From Microbacterium esteraromaticum (GTDB taxonomy: Bacteria; Actinomycetota; Actinomycetes; Actinomycetales; Microbacteriaceae), in NCBI RefSeq assembly GCF_014084045.1, contig NZ_CP043732.1, positions 2,170,001 to 2,234,000 on the forward strand: a stretch of DNA of 64,000 bases, in the 5' to 3' direction. A program made the position numbers and the translations under genes. Below are positions 1 through 8,741 of this stretch, in pieces (within the stretch, counting starts at the first letter, position 1; every line of letters starts with the position of its first letter). The notes under the pieces are model-generated. The model was not told the origin of the DNA. It saw nothing but the letters and a program-made list of their open reading frames with translations, and ran no database searches.

Positions 1-27
1 GGGTAGCCGAGGAGGATCGGGGCCTGC

Positions 28-1551
28 TCAGCCGCGCATCAGGGCACGGAGCGTCTTGATCGTGTCGGCCTGATCCGCGGACTTGTCGGAACGGTAGCCC
101 TTCACTCGGGCGAAGCGCAGTGCGATGCCGCCCGGGTACCGTGGCGAGCGCTGCACGCCGTCTATCGCGATCTCGACAACGATCTCGGGACGCAGGAACA
201 CCGTGCTCGCCGTGCGCCTGCTCTCCAGCGCGGGGAACGTCGAGGTCTGCCAGCGCAGCAGCTCGTCGGTGAGGCCCTTGAAGGTCTTGCCGACCATGAC
301 GAACCCGCCGGGCTCGCCGAAGTCCCCGTCCGGATCGCGCGCGCCGAGGTGCAGGTTCGAGAGCATGCCCGTGCGCCGGCCGGATCCCCACTCGGCGCCG
401 AGCACCACGAGATCGTACGTGAGCACGGGCTTGACCTTCACCCACGATTTCCCCCGGCGACCGGCGGTGTAGGTCGACTCCAGCGCCTTCACCAGCACGC
501 CCTCGTGACCCGCGGCCAGGGACTCGCGCGACAGGCGCTCGGCCTCGTCGGCATCGTCGGTGACCGTCCCGGGCATCCGCCATTCGCCGGCGACCCGCTC
601 GAGCTCGGCGAGTCGCACGCTGAGCGGCTCGTCGATGAGATCACGGCCGTCGACGTGCAGGATGTCGAAGAACCACGGCCTGAGGGCGACCTGCCTCGCG
701 ACGTCGGCGCCGAAGCGGGACATGGTCTCCTGGAAGGGGCGCGGAGCGCCATCCTCGTCGAGCGACAGCGTCTCGCCGTCGAGGATCAGGTCGTGTGCGG
801 GCAGCGATCGCACGATGTCGACGAGCTCGGGTACGCGGTGCGTCACGTCGGCGAGGCTGCGGGTGTAGACGCCGACGTCGTCGCCGCGACGGTGCACCTG
901 GATGCGGGCGCCGTCGAGCTTGTACTCCACAGACGCGCGGCCCGTGACCTCGAGCGCTGCGGTCGGGGTGGCGGCGGTGGAGGCGAGCATCGGCATCACA
1001 GGCCTCCCGACGGCCAGGCCGACCGCGTCGAGGTCGTCCTCGGCGCCGGTCAGCGCGATGACCGCCGTCTCGCCGAGATCTCCGGAGAGCATCGCGGCCC
1101 GTCGCACGGAGGCCACCGGCCGATCAGCGGCCCGCGCGATCGCGTCGAGGAGGACGCCGCCGAGCGCTCCGGTGCGAAGCTCGCCCATCATCGCGCGCGC
1201 CAGCAGGTCCCACTCCGCAGCGGTCGACCGAGTGGCGAGTCCTTGCAGGAGGCTCTGCCGCGCGGCGGCAGAGCCGCTTCCGGATGCCAGGGCCAGGGCA
1301 TCCAGCGTGTGATCGACGTCAGTGATCGTGAGGGACGGGGCATCCGCATGTGCGACCTCGACCGAGGTCAGCGTCCGCCACCCGACGCCGAGCCTGCCCT
1401 GACGCGGAGCGGCGATCAGCATGCCGACCAGCGGTCGGATCTCGTCGGTCGACGCGGCAGCCAGCAGCCGCGCAAGAGCATCGATCTTCGCCAGCCGGGA
1501 GGATGTCGCTGCGACGTCGTCGGTGGTCGCGACCAGCTCGGAGAGCATCAT
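28..1551 (-). CDS. lig: ATP-dependent DNA ligase
   Basis: A 507-residue ATP-dependent DNA ligase that seals nicks with ATP, acting in repair rather than as the replicative NAD-dependent enzyme. The nucleotidyl motif EYKLDG lies at residues 209-214, with Lys211 the expected adenylated lysine. The motif is preceded by an alpha-helical N-terminal domain and followed by the adenylation domain (LILDGET, EGVLVK, KSWVKVKP) and an OB-fold ending in a basic tail. Length fits the actinobacterial LigB/LigC-like single-subunit type. The start is one of two adjacent ATGs (1549-1551 or 1546-1548). It is the last gene of the leftward block but is separated from the paaG-like gene by a 220-bp gap holding tandem repeats, so it is probably transcribed separately. 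Confidence 0.93.
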   Translation of the reverse strand: MMLSELVATTDDVAATSSRLAKIDALARLLAAASTDEIRPLVGMLIAAPRQGRLGVGWRTLTSVEVAHADAPSLTITDVDHTLDALALASGSGSAAARQSLLQGLATRSTAAEWDLLARAMMGELRTGALGGVLLDAIARAADRPVASVRRAAMLSGDLGETAVIALTGAEDDLDAVGLAVGRPVMPMLASTAATPTAALEVTGRASVEYKLDGARIQVHRRGDDVGVYTRSLADVTHRVPELVDIVRSLPAHDLILDGETLSLDEDGAPRPFQETMSRFGADVARQVALRPWFFDILHVDGRDLIDEPLSVRLAELERVAGEWRMPGTVTDDADEAERLSRESLAAGHEGVLVKALESTYTAGRRGKSWVKVKPVLTYDLVVLGAEWGSGRRTGMLSNLHLGARDPDGDFGEPGGFVMVGKTFKGLTDELLRWQTSTFPALESRRTASTVFLRPEIVVEIAIDGVQRSPRYPGGIALRFARVKGYRSDKSADQADTIKTLRALMRG

Positions 1552-1612
1552 GCCGGCATCCTCTCACCCGCCGCCGACATCACCCGAGGGGGTTGCGCAC
1601 CTCGTCGCCGCT

Positions 1613-1767
1613 CGGATGGGAAACGCTGGTGGCGGATGCTGGCAGCCGGCGTTTCTCGTCTTCTGCGGGGCAGTCGGATGGGAAACGCTGGTGGCGGATG
1701 CTGGCAGCCGGCGTTTCTCGTCTTCTGTGGGTGTGTCGGATGGGAAACGCTGGTGGGGGATGCTGGG
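1613..1767. repeat. 62-bp tandem repeat, 2.5 copies, with internal hairpin
   Basis: Two nearly identical 62-bp units begin at 1613 and 1675, and a third partial unit begins at 1737. Each full unit contains the arms GAAACGCTGG and CCGGCGTTTC, which can pair over about 10 bp with one G-U wobble around a 16-nt loop. The array sits between the stop of the paaG-like gene (1773) and the start of the ligase gene (1551). A terminator or REP-like role is plausible. No protein is supported here although several frames are open. Confidence 0.85.
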
Positions 1768-1772
1768 GGCGG

Positions 1773-2543
1773 TCAGCGCCCGCGGAACTGCGGACGGCGC
1801 TTCTGCTGGAACGCGGCGAAGCCCTCGCGATAGTCATCGGTGTCGCAGAGGGCCGCCTGCGCGGCGTTCTCGATGTCGATGGACTCCCACAGCGCGAGCC
1901 GCTCATCGCGGATGCGCGCGATGAGCCGCTTGCTCGCGAGGAAGGCGGCGGTGGCGCCGCCTGCCGCGGCGCGAGCGGCATCCTCCGTCGCCGCGAGCAC
2001 CTCGTCGTCGCCGAAGACGCGGGAGAACAGTCCAGAGGCCACCGCCTCGGCGCCCGACATCAGCCTGCCCGTGTAGATGAGGTCGAGGGTCTTGTGCGCT
2101 CCGAGCCGCTCGGCGAACAGGGCATGCCCACCCGAGTCGAGGGTCGCGCCGAGCGCCGCGAACGGCGAGCCGATCTTCGCGGATTCGGCGACGTACACGA
2201 CGTCGGTCGCGATGAGCAGGCCGAGGCCGACTCCCAGACAGGCTCCGTGCGCGACCGCGAACGTCGGCGCGGGGAACTCGGCCATGCGCCTCAGAAGCGG
2301 GGTGACGATGCCGCCGAGGTAGCCGATCACGTCGTCGTCGCGCGGGTCGACGCCCGAGATGTCGCGGCCGGCGCAGAACGCACGTCCCTCGCCTCGCAGC
2401 AGCAGGGCGCGCACACCCGCGCGCTCGGCCTCGTCGTAGGCCGAGTGCAGCCCGTGCAGGGCCTGCTCGTCGAGGGCGTTGAGACGCTCGGGAGCGTTCA
2501 GGGTGATGCGCGCGACATCGTCGGCGATCTGGATGTCGATCAT
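1773..2543 (-). CDS. paaG: Enoyl-CoA hydratase/isomerase family protein, PaaG-like
   Basis: A 256-residue crotonase-fold protein. The oxyanion-hole segments are visible (GRAFCAGRDIS near residue 55, and HGACLGVGLGLLIATD near 100). A conserved Asp (ATLDSGGH, near residue 135) sits where PaaG-type isomerases carry their catalytic acid. In the phenylacetate pathway PaaG converts ring-1,2-epoxyphenylacetyl-CoA to an oxepin-CoA, which follows directly from the PaaABCE reaction. It lies 13 bp downstream of paaE on the same strand, as the last gene of the paaABCDE operon. The family is broad and the assignment to PaaG rather than a generic enoyl-CoA hydratase rests mainly on this context. Confidence 0.8.
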   Translation of the reverse strand: MIDIQIADDVARITLNAPERLNALDEQALHGLHSAYDEAERAGVRALLLRGEGRAFCAGRDISGVDPRDDDVIGYLGGIVTPLLRRMAEFPAPTFAVAHGACLGVGLGLLIATDVVYVAESAKIGSPFAALGATLDSGGHALFAERLGAHKTLDLIYTGRLMSGAEAVASGLFSRVFGDDEVLAATEDAARAAAGGATAAFLASKRLIARIRDERLALWESIDIENAAQAALCDTDDYREGFAAFQQKRRPQFRGR

Positions 2544-2556
2544 TGCGGCTCCTGGG

Positions 2557-3723
2557 TCAGACGTCGTAGTCGACGACGAGGCGGTCGCTGGTGGGGTGGG
2601 ACTGGCAGGTGAGCACGTAGCCGCGTTCGATCTCGTCCGGCTCGAGCGCGTAGTTCTCGGTCATCGTCACGCTGCCCTCGAGCACGCGTGCGCGGCACGT
2701 GCCGCAGACGCCGCCCGAGCACGCGAACGGCGCGTCAGGTCGCACGCGGAGTGCCGCGTTCAGCACCGACTCGTGTGCGTCCACCGGACTCTCGACGGTC
2801 GATGAGACGCCGTCGAGGTTGATCTCGATGCGATACGCCTTCTCGCCCGCGTGCACCTCCACCCGCCGAGGGCCGCGCTCGGTCGGCGCCTCCCCGGTGG
2901 TGAACAGCTCGAAGCGCACATGCTCGCGCGGCACCCCCAGATCCGCGAGCACCTCGCGGCAGAGGTCGACCAGTGCGAAGGGTCCGCACAGGAACCACTC
3001 GTCGACGGTCGAGGGCAGGATGAGCGTGTCGAGGATGGTGCGCAGCCGCTGCTCGTCGATGCGGCCGGACAGCACCGGTGCGGTGCGCTGCTCGCGCGAG
3101 AGCACGTGGTGCAGCACCAGCCGCGTCGGGTATCTGTCCTTGAGGTCGGCGAGTTCTTCGAGGAACATCACGTCGCTGGTCGACTTGTTCGTGTACAGCA
3201 GCGTGAACCGGGTCGTCTCCGACGCGGCGAGCAGAGTGCGTGCGAGCGACATCATCGGCGTGATGCCCGAGCCCGCGGCGATGCCGACGACGTGGGTGCC
3301 CTCGAGCTCGTCGAGCCCGGACGTGAACGTGCCCTGCGGGCTCATCACCTCCATCTCGACACCAGGCACGAGGTTGTCGAGCGCCCAGGTGGAGAACCGG
3401 CCGCCCTGATCGCGCTTCACGGCGACGCTGACGCCCGTGAAGCCGTCGCGCACCGGGGCCAGCGGGCGACACAGCGAGTACGAGCGGCGCAGCTCGTCAC
3501 CGTCCAGGTGCGCGCGGAGCGCGACGTACTGCCCGGGGAGGTACGCGTAGTCGTCGGCGAGCTCGGCCGGCACCCGGAAGGTCACCTCGATCGCATCGGC
3601 GGTGAGCCGGCGGACGTCGGAGACGGTCAGCGAGTGGAACCGGGCGCGGTGCCGATCGCCCTGCGGCGCGGAGGCGGTGCGGTCGTCATGGGCGGAGGCG
3701 CCGGGCATCCGGAACAGCGGCAT
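2557..3723 (-). CDS. paaE: Phenylacetyl-CoA epoxidase reductase subunit PaaE
   Basis: A 388-residue electron-transfer protein that passes electrons from NADPH through FAD and a 2Fe-2S centre to the di-iron oxygenase PaaA. The N-terminal FAD-binding domain has LPGQYVALR and RRSYSLC. A NAD(P)-binding domain follows (GIAAGSGITPMMSL), then a C-terminal plant-type ferredoxin domain with cysteines at about 334, 339, 342 and 373 (CX4CX2CX30C). The ATG at 3721-3723 was chosen because it overlaps the paaD stop (TGATG). A longer reading would run deep into paaD. Translational coupling with paaD is likely. Confidence 0.95.
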   Translation of the reverse strand: MPLFRMPGASAHDDRTASAPQGDRHRARFHSLTVSDVRRLTADAIEVTFRVPAELADDYAYLPGQYVALRAHLDGDELRRSYSLCRPLAPVRDGFTGVSVAVKRDQGGRFSTWALDNLVPGVEMEVMSPQGTFTSGLDELEGTHVVGIAAGSGITPMMSLARTLLAASETTRFTLLYTNKSTSDVMFLEELADLKDRYPTRLVLHHVLSREQRTAPVLSGRIDEQRLRTILDTLILPSTVDEWFLCGPFALVDLCREVLADLGVPREHVRFELFTTGEAPTERGPRRVEVHAGEKAYRIEINLDGVSSTVESPVDAHESVLNAALRVRPDAPFACSGGVCGTCRARVLEGSVTMTENYALEPDEIERGYVLTCQSHPTSDRLVVDYDV

Positions 3724-4244
3724 CAGATCACCTTGAAATGGTCGAAGGGCTCGAGGCAGGCGCGGCACTCGAACAGCGCCTTGCATGATGTCGAGCCGAA
3801 GCGGGAGACCTCACGGGTGTCGAGCGACCCGCAGCGGGGGCACTTGGTCGCGAGCGTCAGCCGGATGGGCCCATCGCGGTGCGCCGCGCGGCCCGAGGGG
3901 GGAGCGATGCCGTACTCGACGAGCTTGCGCCTGCCCTCCTCGCTCATCCAGTCGGTCGTCCAGGCGGGGGAGAGCACGAGACGCACCTCGACGTCGGGGA
4001 AGCCCTCGGCTGTGAGCGCGAGCACGATGTCGTCCCTGATCGCGTCCATCGCCGGGCATCCCGAGTATGTGGGGGTGATGTCGACGGTGACGCGCTCGCC
4101 GTCGAGCCTGACGTCGCGCAGCACGCCGAGGTCGTCGATGGTCAGGACGGGGATCTCGGGGTCGGTGACGCGGGCGGCGATCTCCCGCGCGTACGCGGCC
4201 GTGAGCCGCTGGACCTGCCCTGATCCGGCCATGGCGGTCACCAT
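3723..4244 (-). CDS. paaD: Phenylacetate epoxidase maturation protein PaaD
   Basis: A 173-residue PaaD protein. The N-terminal DUF59/MIP18-like domain carries the conserved TPTYSGCPAMDAI segment. The C-terminus holds a zinc-ribbon-like pair CPRCG ... CRAC followed by EPFDHFKVI. The family is associated with Fe-S cluster assembly needed for an active PaaABCE complex. The chosen ATG at 4242-4244 overlaps the paaC stop at 4238; an internal ATG at 4230-4232 is an alternative. It sits between paaC and paaE with overlapping ends, as in other paa operons. Confidence 0.93.
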   Translation of the reverse strand: MVTAMAGSGQVQRLTAAYAREIAARVTDPEIPVLTIDDLGVLRDVRLDGERVTVDITPTYSGCPAMDAIRDDIVLALTAEGFPDVEVRLVLSPAWTTDWMSEEGRRKLVEYGIAPPSGRAAHRDGPIRLTLATKCPRCGSLDTREVSRFGSTSCKALFECRACLEPFDHFKVI

Positions 4245-5077
4245 GTCGCGCCGGGGTGCCGGCGGGCGAGCACCTGCATCTCTGCGAGCAGGTGGCCGAG
4301 CGGGGTCGCGTGGGAGCCGTGACGCCCGCCGGCGCGGGAGGGGGCGACGGCGGGCACGTCGAGCCGGGCTTCGGCGAACACCGTGCCGATGACCGCGTCG
4401 AAGCCGGGCCGCAGTGCCGAGGGGCGCGCGGCCACGCCCTCGAGGCGGTCGATCAGCGGCTCATCGCGGAACAGCTCGTCGACGTATGGCCACACATCGC
4501 CGAGCGCGCGGATCATCTTCTCGCGCGACAGCTCCGTGCCTCCGGCGAGCCGAAGCACCCACTGCACGGCGTGATCGCGGTGGTAGTCGACCTCTTTGAG
4601 CGACTTCGACGCGATCGCTGCGAACGTCTCATCGCCCGACGAGCGAAGCGCCGAGTACAGCTCGTACATGTACGTCGCGGCGATCAGCTGGCGTGCGATG
4701 GTCTGCGCGAAGTCCCCGTTGGGCTGCTGCACGATCCACGCGCAGCGGAAGTCGGGCTCGTCGCGGAAGTAGGCGAGGTCGTCCTCGGTGCGCTCGTCCC
4801 ACGTGCCGGCGTAGCGCAGCAGCGACCGCGCGTGCCCGAGCAGGTCGAGGGCGATGTTGCCGAGTGCGACATCCTCCTCGAGCTCGGGAGCGCGCGAGAT
4901 CCAGGCGCCCAGCTGCTGCGAGAGGATCAGGGCGTCGTCTCCGAGCCACAGCGCGTACTCGGCGACATCGGCCGACGTCGCGCGGCTCTCGCCGCCGGAG
5001 AGCTCGGATGCCAGCTTCAGCTCCTCGACGGAGACGTGGACGTCCTCGGCGCCGTCCTGAGCTTGACGAAGGGTCAC
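4238..5077 (-). CDS. paaC: Phenylacetyl-CoA epoxidase structural subunit PaaC
   Basis: A 279-residue ferritin-like helical protein that pairs with PaaA to form the epoxidase core. Recognisable family segments include LGDDALILSQQLGAWISRAP, LGNIALDLLGHARSLL, DFAQTIARQ and SLKEVDYHRDHAVQWVLRL. It probably does not bind iron itself; that is the role of PaaA. It overlaps paaB by 4 bp upstream and paaD downstream, which supports co-translation. The first residues ([15 protein letters not shown]) are poorly conserved in type, so a later start is possible. Confidence 0.95.
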   Translation of the reverse strand: MTLRQAQDGAEDVHVSVEELKLASELSGGESRATSADVAEYALWLGDDALILSQQLGAWISRAPELEEDVALGNIALDLLGHARSLLRYAGTWDERTEDDLAYFRDEPDFRCAWIVQQPNGDFAQTIARQLIAATYMYELYSALRSSGDETFAAIASKSLKEVDYHRDHAVQWVLRLAGGTELSREKMIRALGDVWPYVDELFRDEPLIDRLEGVAARPSALRPGFDAVIGTVFAEARLDVPAVAPSRAGGRHGSHATPLGHLLAEMQVLARRHPGATW

Positions 5078-5385
5078 AGGTGCGGCACCCCCTCGGACGC
5101 CGTGTAGTAGACGGCGTGCCTGTAGTTCTTGCCCGCTGAGGTCTCGAAGAAGGCATCCTTCGCATCCGGGTCGCTGGTGGTGATGGCCTCAGCGGGCACG
5201 ACCCAGATCGAGACGCCCTCGCCGCGACGCGTATAGAGGTCGCGCGCGTTGCGGACGGCCATCTCGGCATCCGGAGCCACGAGCGAGCCGACGTGCACAT
5301 GGCTGAGACCTCGGTTCGCGCGCACGAACACCTCCCAGAGCGGCCATTCCGTCTCGGCTGCGGAGTCGATCGCGGCCGACATCAT
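5074..5385 (-). CDS. paaB: Phenylacetyl-CoA epoxidase subunit PaaB
   Basis: A small subunit of about 103 residues. Family landmarks are [38 protein letters not shown] and the C-terminal YRHAVYY. PaaB bridges PaaAC heterodimers in the enzyme complex. The reading frame stays open far upstream, but the pair of ATGs at 5383-5385 and 5380-5382 overlaps the paaA stop codon and gives the normal PaaB length, so that start is used. It forms an overlapped chain paaA-B-C-D-E. Confidence 0.95.
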   Translation of the reverse strand: MMSAAIDSAAETEWPLWEVFVRANRGLSHVHVGSLVAPDAEMAVRNARDLYTRRGEGVSIWVVPAEAITTSDPDAKDAFFETSAGKNYRHAVYYTASEGVPHL

Positions 5386-6368
5386 GCCACCTCCGCCTTC
5401 AGCGCCTGCTTGCGGGCGTACTCGGCTGCGGCCTCGCGCACCCAGGCGCCCTCCTCGTGGGCGGTACCACGGCGCTCGAGCCGCTCGGCGTTGCAGGGGC
5501 CGTTGCCCCGCAGCACCTCGAAGAACTCGTCCCAGTCGATCTCGCCCATGTCGTACTGCTGAGTCTCGTCGTTCCACTTCAGATCGGGGTCGGGCAGGGT
5601 GATGCCGAGGATCTCTGCCTGCGGAACCAGCATTCCGACGAAGCGCTGACGCAGCTCGTCGTTCGAGAAGCGCTTGATCTTCCACTTCATCGACTGGGCC
5701 GAGTTGGGCGACTGGTCATCCGGAGGGCCGAACATCGCCAGGCTCGGCCAGTACCAGCGGTTCACCGCGTCCTGCGCCATCTCGCGCTGCTCGGCGGTGC
5801 CCTGCATCAGGGTCAGCAGGATCTCGAAGCCCTGCCGCTGATGGAACGACTCCTCCTTGCAGACGCGCACCATCGCGCGACCGTACGGACCGTAAGAGGC
5901 GCGGCACAGCGGCACCTGGTTGCAGATCGCGGCGCCGTCGACCAGCCAGCCGATCGCTCCCATGTCGGCCCAGGTGGGGGTCGGGTAGTTGAAGATGGAC
6001 GAGTACTTCGCCTTGCCGTCGATGAGCTGGCGCATCATGGTCTCGCGGGTGATTCCGAGCGTCTGCGCGGCGGAGTAGAGGTAGAGCCCGTGGCCGGCCT
6101 CGTCCTGCACCTTCGCCATCAGGATCGCTTTGCGCTTGAGGCTCGGTGCACGCGTGATCCAGTTGCCCTCGGGCTGCATGCCGATGATCTCGGAATGCGC
6201 ATGCTGAGAGATCTGACGGATCAGCGTCTTGCGGTATGCGTCGGGCATCCAGTCGCGCGGCTCGATGCGTTGCTCGTTCGCGACGAGCTCGTCGAAGCGG
6301 CGTTCGTCTTCGGAGAGCTCTTCCCGAACCAGGGAGAAGTCTGCGGGGCTGGGCATCATCGACTCCAT
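5382..6368 (-). CDS. paaA: Phenylacetyl-CoA epoxidase catalytic subunit PaaA
   Basis: The roughly 328-residue di-iron oxygenase subunit that epoxidises the ring of phenylacetyl-CoA. It carries the ferritin-like metal-ligand segments [39 protein letters not shown] and [16 protein letters not shown], which supply Glu and His ligands in this family. Three ATGs compete (6366-6368, 6357-6359, 6354-6356). A GGAG embedded in the first codons favours one of the inner ones, whereas the outer one has no clear ribosome site. First gene of the operon; a PaaR-like operator lies only 6 bp upstream of the outer start. Confidence 0.96.
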   Translation of the reverse strand: MESMMPSPADFSLVREELSEDERRFDELVANEQRIEPRDWMPDAYRKTLIRQISQHAHSEIIGMQPEGNWITRAPSLKRKAILMAKVQDEAGHGLYLYSAAQTLGITRETMMRQLIDGKAKYSSIFNYPTPTWADMGAIGWLVDGAAICNQVPLCRASYGPYGRAMVRVCKEESFHQRQGFEILLTLMQGTAEQREMAQDAVNRWYWPSLAMFGPPDDQSPNSAQSMKWKIKRFSNDELRQRFVGMLVPQAEILGITLPDPDLKWNDETQQYDMGEIDWDEFFEVLRGNGPCNAERLERRGTAHEEGAWVREAAAEYARKQALKAEVA

Positions 6369-6374
6369 CGTTTT

Positions 6375-6396
6375 ACTGACCGTTCGTTAGGTAATT
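6375..6396. promoter_or_regulatory. PaaR-like operator upstream of paaA
   Basis: The 22 bp here match 14 of 16 fixed positions of the TetR-family PaaR site as I recall it from Corynebacterium glutamicum, whose core is CTNACCGNNCGNNCGGTNAG. The observed core reads CTGACCGTTCGTTAGGTAAT on the plus strand. It lies between paaA (leftward) and the recQ-like gene (rightward), right beside the paaA start, where a bound repressor would block initiation. No paaR gene is in the window. Confidence 0.6.
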
Positions 6397-6467
6397 CTTG
6401 CACGGGAGGTGGCGACGGTTCAAGTGGCCATCGAGGCGGTGTCGGAGGAGTGAGGCAGAGTGGATGC

Positions 6468-8567
6468 ATGACCTCCGACACGATCCACATCCACGATGCC
6501 GCGCTCGTCGCCCTGCGCGAGCTCGTGGGGCGACCGGATGCCGAGTTCCACGACGGGCAGTACGAGGCAGTCGAGGCACTGGTCGCCGAGCGTCGCCGGG
6601 CACTCGTCGTGCAGCGCACCGGATGGGGCAAGTCCGCGGTGTACTTCGTCGCGACCCTGCTGCTGCGCCGGCAGGGAGCAGGGCCGACCGTGCTCGTCTC
6701 GCCGCTGCTCGCGCTGATGCGCGACCAGATCGCGGCCGCCGAGCGCGCGGGCGTGCGGGCCGTCGCCATCAACTCGACCAACGCGCACGAGTGGGCGGAC
6801 GTCATCGCGAAGCTCGATTGCGATGAGGTCGATGTGCTGCTCGTCTCGCCCGAGCGGCTCAACAACCCGGCCTTCCGCGAGAACCAGCTGCCGGCGCTCG
6901 TGCGGCGGATCGGGATGCTCGTGGTCGACGAGGCGCACTGCATCAGCGACTGGGGCCACGACTTCCGCCCCGACTACCGGCGACTGCGCGACCTCATCGC
7001 CGAGATGCCCACGGGTGTCCCCGTGCTGGCCACGACCGCGACCGCGAACAGTCGGGTCGTCGCAGATGTCGCCGAGCAGCTCGGCACAGGCGAAGGGGCG
7101 GTGCTCACCATCCGCGGGCCCCTGGCCCGGGCATCCCTCCGGCTCGGCGTGTTGCAGCTGCCAGGCTCGGCGCAGCGGCTGGCCTGGCTGCTCAGCCATC
7201 TGAACGATCTGCCGGGGTCGGGGATCATCTACGCGCTCACCGTGTCGGCCGCCGTCGACACGGCGCGGCTGCTGCGCGAGCACGGTCACGAGGTGCGCGC
7301 GTACACCGGTCAGACCGACGCCGAGGAGCGCGAGGAGTCGGAGGGGATGCTCAAGCGTAACGAGGTGAAAGCGCTCGTCGCGACAAGCGCGCTGGGCATG
7401 GGCTTCGACAAACCAGACCTGGGCTTCGTCGTGCACCTGGGCGCCCCGTCGTCACCGGTCGCCTACTACCAGCAGGTGGGTCGTGCCGGTCGCGCCACCG
7501 ACAGTGCCGACGTGCTGCTGCTGCCAGGGCCCGAGGACCGCGACATCTGGCACTACTTCGCCACCGCGTCGATGCCCGATCGCGATCGGGCCGAGCGCGT
7601 GATCGCCGCCCTCGGAGACCAGCCGCTGTCGACGCCCGCGCTCGAGGCGATCGTGGACATCCGTCGCACGCCGCTCGAACTGCTGCTCAAGGTGCTCGAC
7701 GTCGACGGGGCTGTGCGTCGCGTGCAGGGCGGCTGGGTCGCAACAGGGCAGCCATGGGTCTACGACGCCGAACGCTACGACCGCATCGCGGCCGAGCGCC
7801 GCGCCGAGCAGCAGCACATGCTCGACTACCAGCAGACTGATCGCTGCCGCATGGAGTTCCTGCAGCGCTCGCTCGACGATGCGACGGCTGCCCCGTGCGG
7901 GCGGTGCGACAACTGCGCCGGAGCCTGGTTCCCGACCGAGATCGGCTCGGATGCGGGAGCTGCGGCATCCGGCGCCCTCGACCGGGTCGGCGTGCCGATC
8001 GAGGCGCGCAGGCAGTGGCCGACCGGCGGTGATCGCGTCGGCGTGCCCGTGAAGGGAAGGATCGCGGCTGACGAGCAGGCGGGGGAGGGGCGTGCGCTGG
8101 CGCGCCTGACCGATCTGGGCTGGGGAGGGAAGCTGCGGCAGCTCTTCGCCGCAGGTGCACCGGATGCCGAGGTCTCACCGCAGGTGCTGGATGCGTGCGT
8201 GCGCGTGCTCGCCGGGTGGGGCTGGGCGAGGCGACCGGTCGCCGTCGTCGGGATGCCCTCGCGGTCGAGGCCGCAGCTGGTCGACTCGCTCGCCCGCGGC
8301 ATCGCCGGCGTCGGGCGCCTGCCGTACATCGGGGCTCTCGCCTTCGCCAACGGCGGGCCGAGCGGTGAGCCGGGCGGCAACAGCGTGTTCCGCCTCGCCG
8401 GGCTCTGGGATCGCTTCACGGCTTCCGATCTCGCGGTACCGGATGGTCCGGTGCTGCTCGTCGATGACCAGGCCGACAGCCGCTGGACGCTGACCGTGGC
8501 TGCTCGCGAACTGCGCAGGGCCGGCGCGACCGAGGTGCTGCCGTTCGTGCTGGCGCTGCGGGGCTGA
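6468..8567 (+). CDS. recQ: RecQ-like DNA helicase with C-terminal phosphoribosyltransferase-like domain
   Basis: A 699-residue superfamily 2 helicase. Motif I (QRTGWGKSA) lies at residues 49-57, the DEAH box at 154-157, and a RecQ-type motif VGRAGRATDS near residue 345. A zinc-binding cluster follows (CRMEF ... CGRCDNC), as in RecQ proteins. The C-terminal third is not RecQ-like and ends with VLLVDDQADSRWTLTVA (from residue 662), which resembles the PRPP loop of type I phosphoribosyltransferases. The start at 6468 follows GGAGGAG further upstream; the frame is open before it but overlaps paaA. Likely role in DNA repair or unwinding; the job of the tail is unknown. Confidence 0.85.
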   Translation: MTSDTIHIHDAALVALRELVGRPDAEFHDGQYEAVEALVAERRRALVVQRTGWGKSAVYFVATLLLRRQGAGPTVLVSPLLALMRDQIAAAERAGVRAVAINSTNAHEWADVIAKLDCDEVDVLLVSPERLNNPAFRENQLPALVRRIGMLVVDEAHCISDWGHDFRPDYRRLRDLIAEMPTGVPVLATTATANSRVVADVAEQLGTGEGAVLTIRGPLARASLRLGVLQLPGSAQRLAWLLSHLNDLPGSGIIYALTVSAAVDTARLLREHGHEVRAYTGQTDAEEREESEGMLKRNEVKALVATSALGMGFDKPDLGFVVHLGAPSSPVAYYQQVGRAGRATDSADVLLLPGPEDRDIWHYFATASMPDRDRAERVIAALGDQPLSTPALEAIVDIRRTPLELLLKVLDVDGAVRRVQGGWVATGQPWVYDAERYDRIAAERRAEQQHMLDYQQTDRCRMEFLQRSLDDATAAPCGRCDNCAGAWFPTEIGSDAGAAASGALDRVGVPIEARRQWPTGGDRVGVPVKGRIAADEQAGEGRALARLTDLGWGGKLRQLFAAGAPDAEVSPQVLDACVRVLAGWGWARRPVAVVGMPSRSRPQLVDSLARGIAGVGRLPYIGALAFANGGPSGEPGGNSVFRLAGLWDRFTASDLAVPDGPVLLVDDQADSRWTLTVAARELRRAGATEVLPFVLALRG

Positions 8568-8610
8568 GCGACGCGTCCTATCAGTCACCCCGGAGATGCG
8601 CGTACCTGGC

Positions 8611-8677
8611 GCCGACAGATGTCGGCGTGATGCACGGATGTCGGTCGAATCCGGGCGTATGCGCCGACATCCGTGCA
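8611..8677. repeat. Intergenic double hairpin after recQ
   Basis: Two inverted repeats lie in the gap between the convergent recQ-like and paaI genes. The first is GCCGACA-ga-TGTCGGC at 8611-8626. The second pairs TGCACGGATGTCGG (8631-8644) with CCGACATCCGTGCA (8664-8677), a perfect 14-bp stem. Position between convergent stops suits a bidirectional terminator. There is no T-run. Confidence 0.65.
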
Positions 8678-8741
8678 CGCGACCGGCATCCGTGCGACCC
8701 TCAAGGGTTCTGCTGGCCGAGGAATCGCCCCTGCGGCGCGC

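Noticed and set aside
1613-1767. CRISPR array
   Set aside because: The units abut directly with no variable spacers, there are only 2.5 copies, and no cas genes are present.
5457-6467. N-terminal extension of the RecQ-like protein over paaA
   Set aside because: It lies antisense to the conserved paaA gene. The ATG at 6468 directly precedes the helicase domain.
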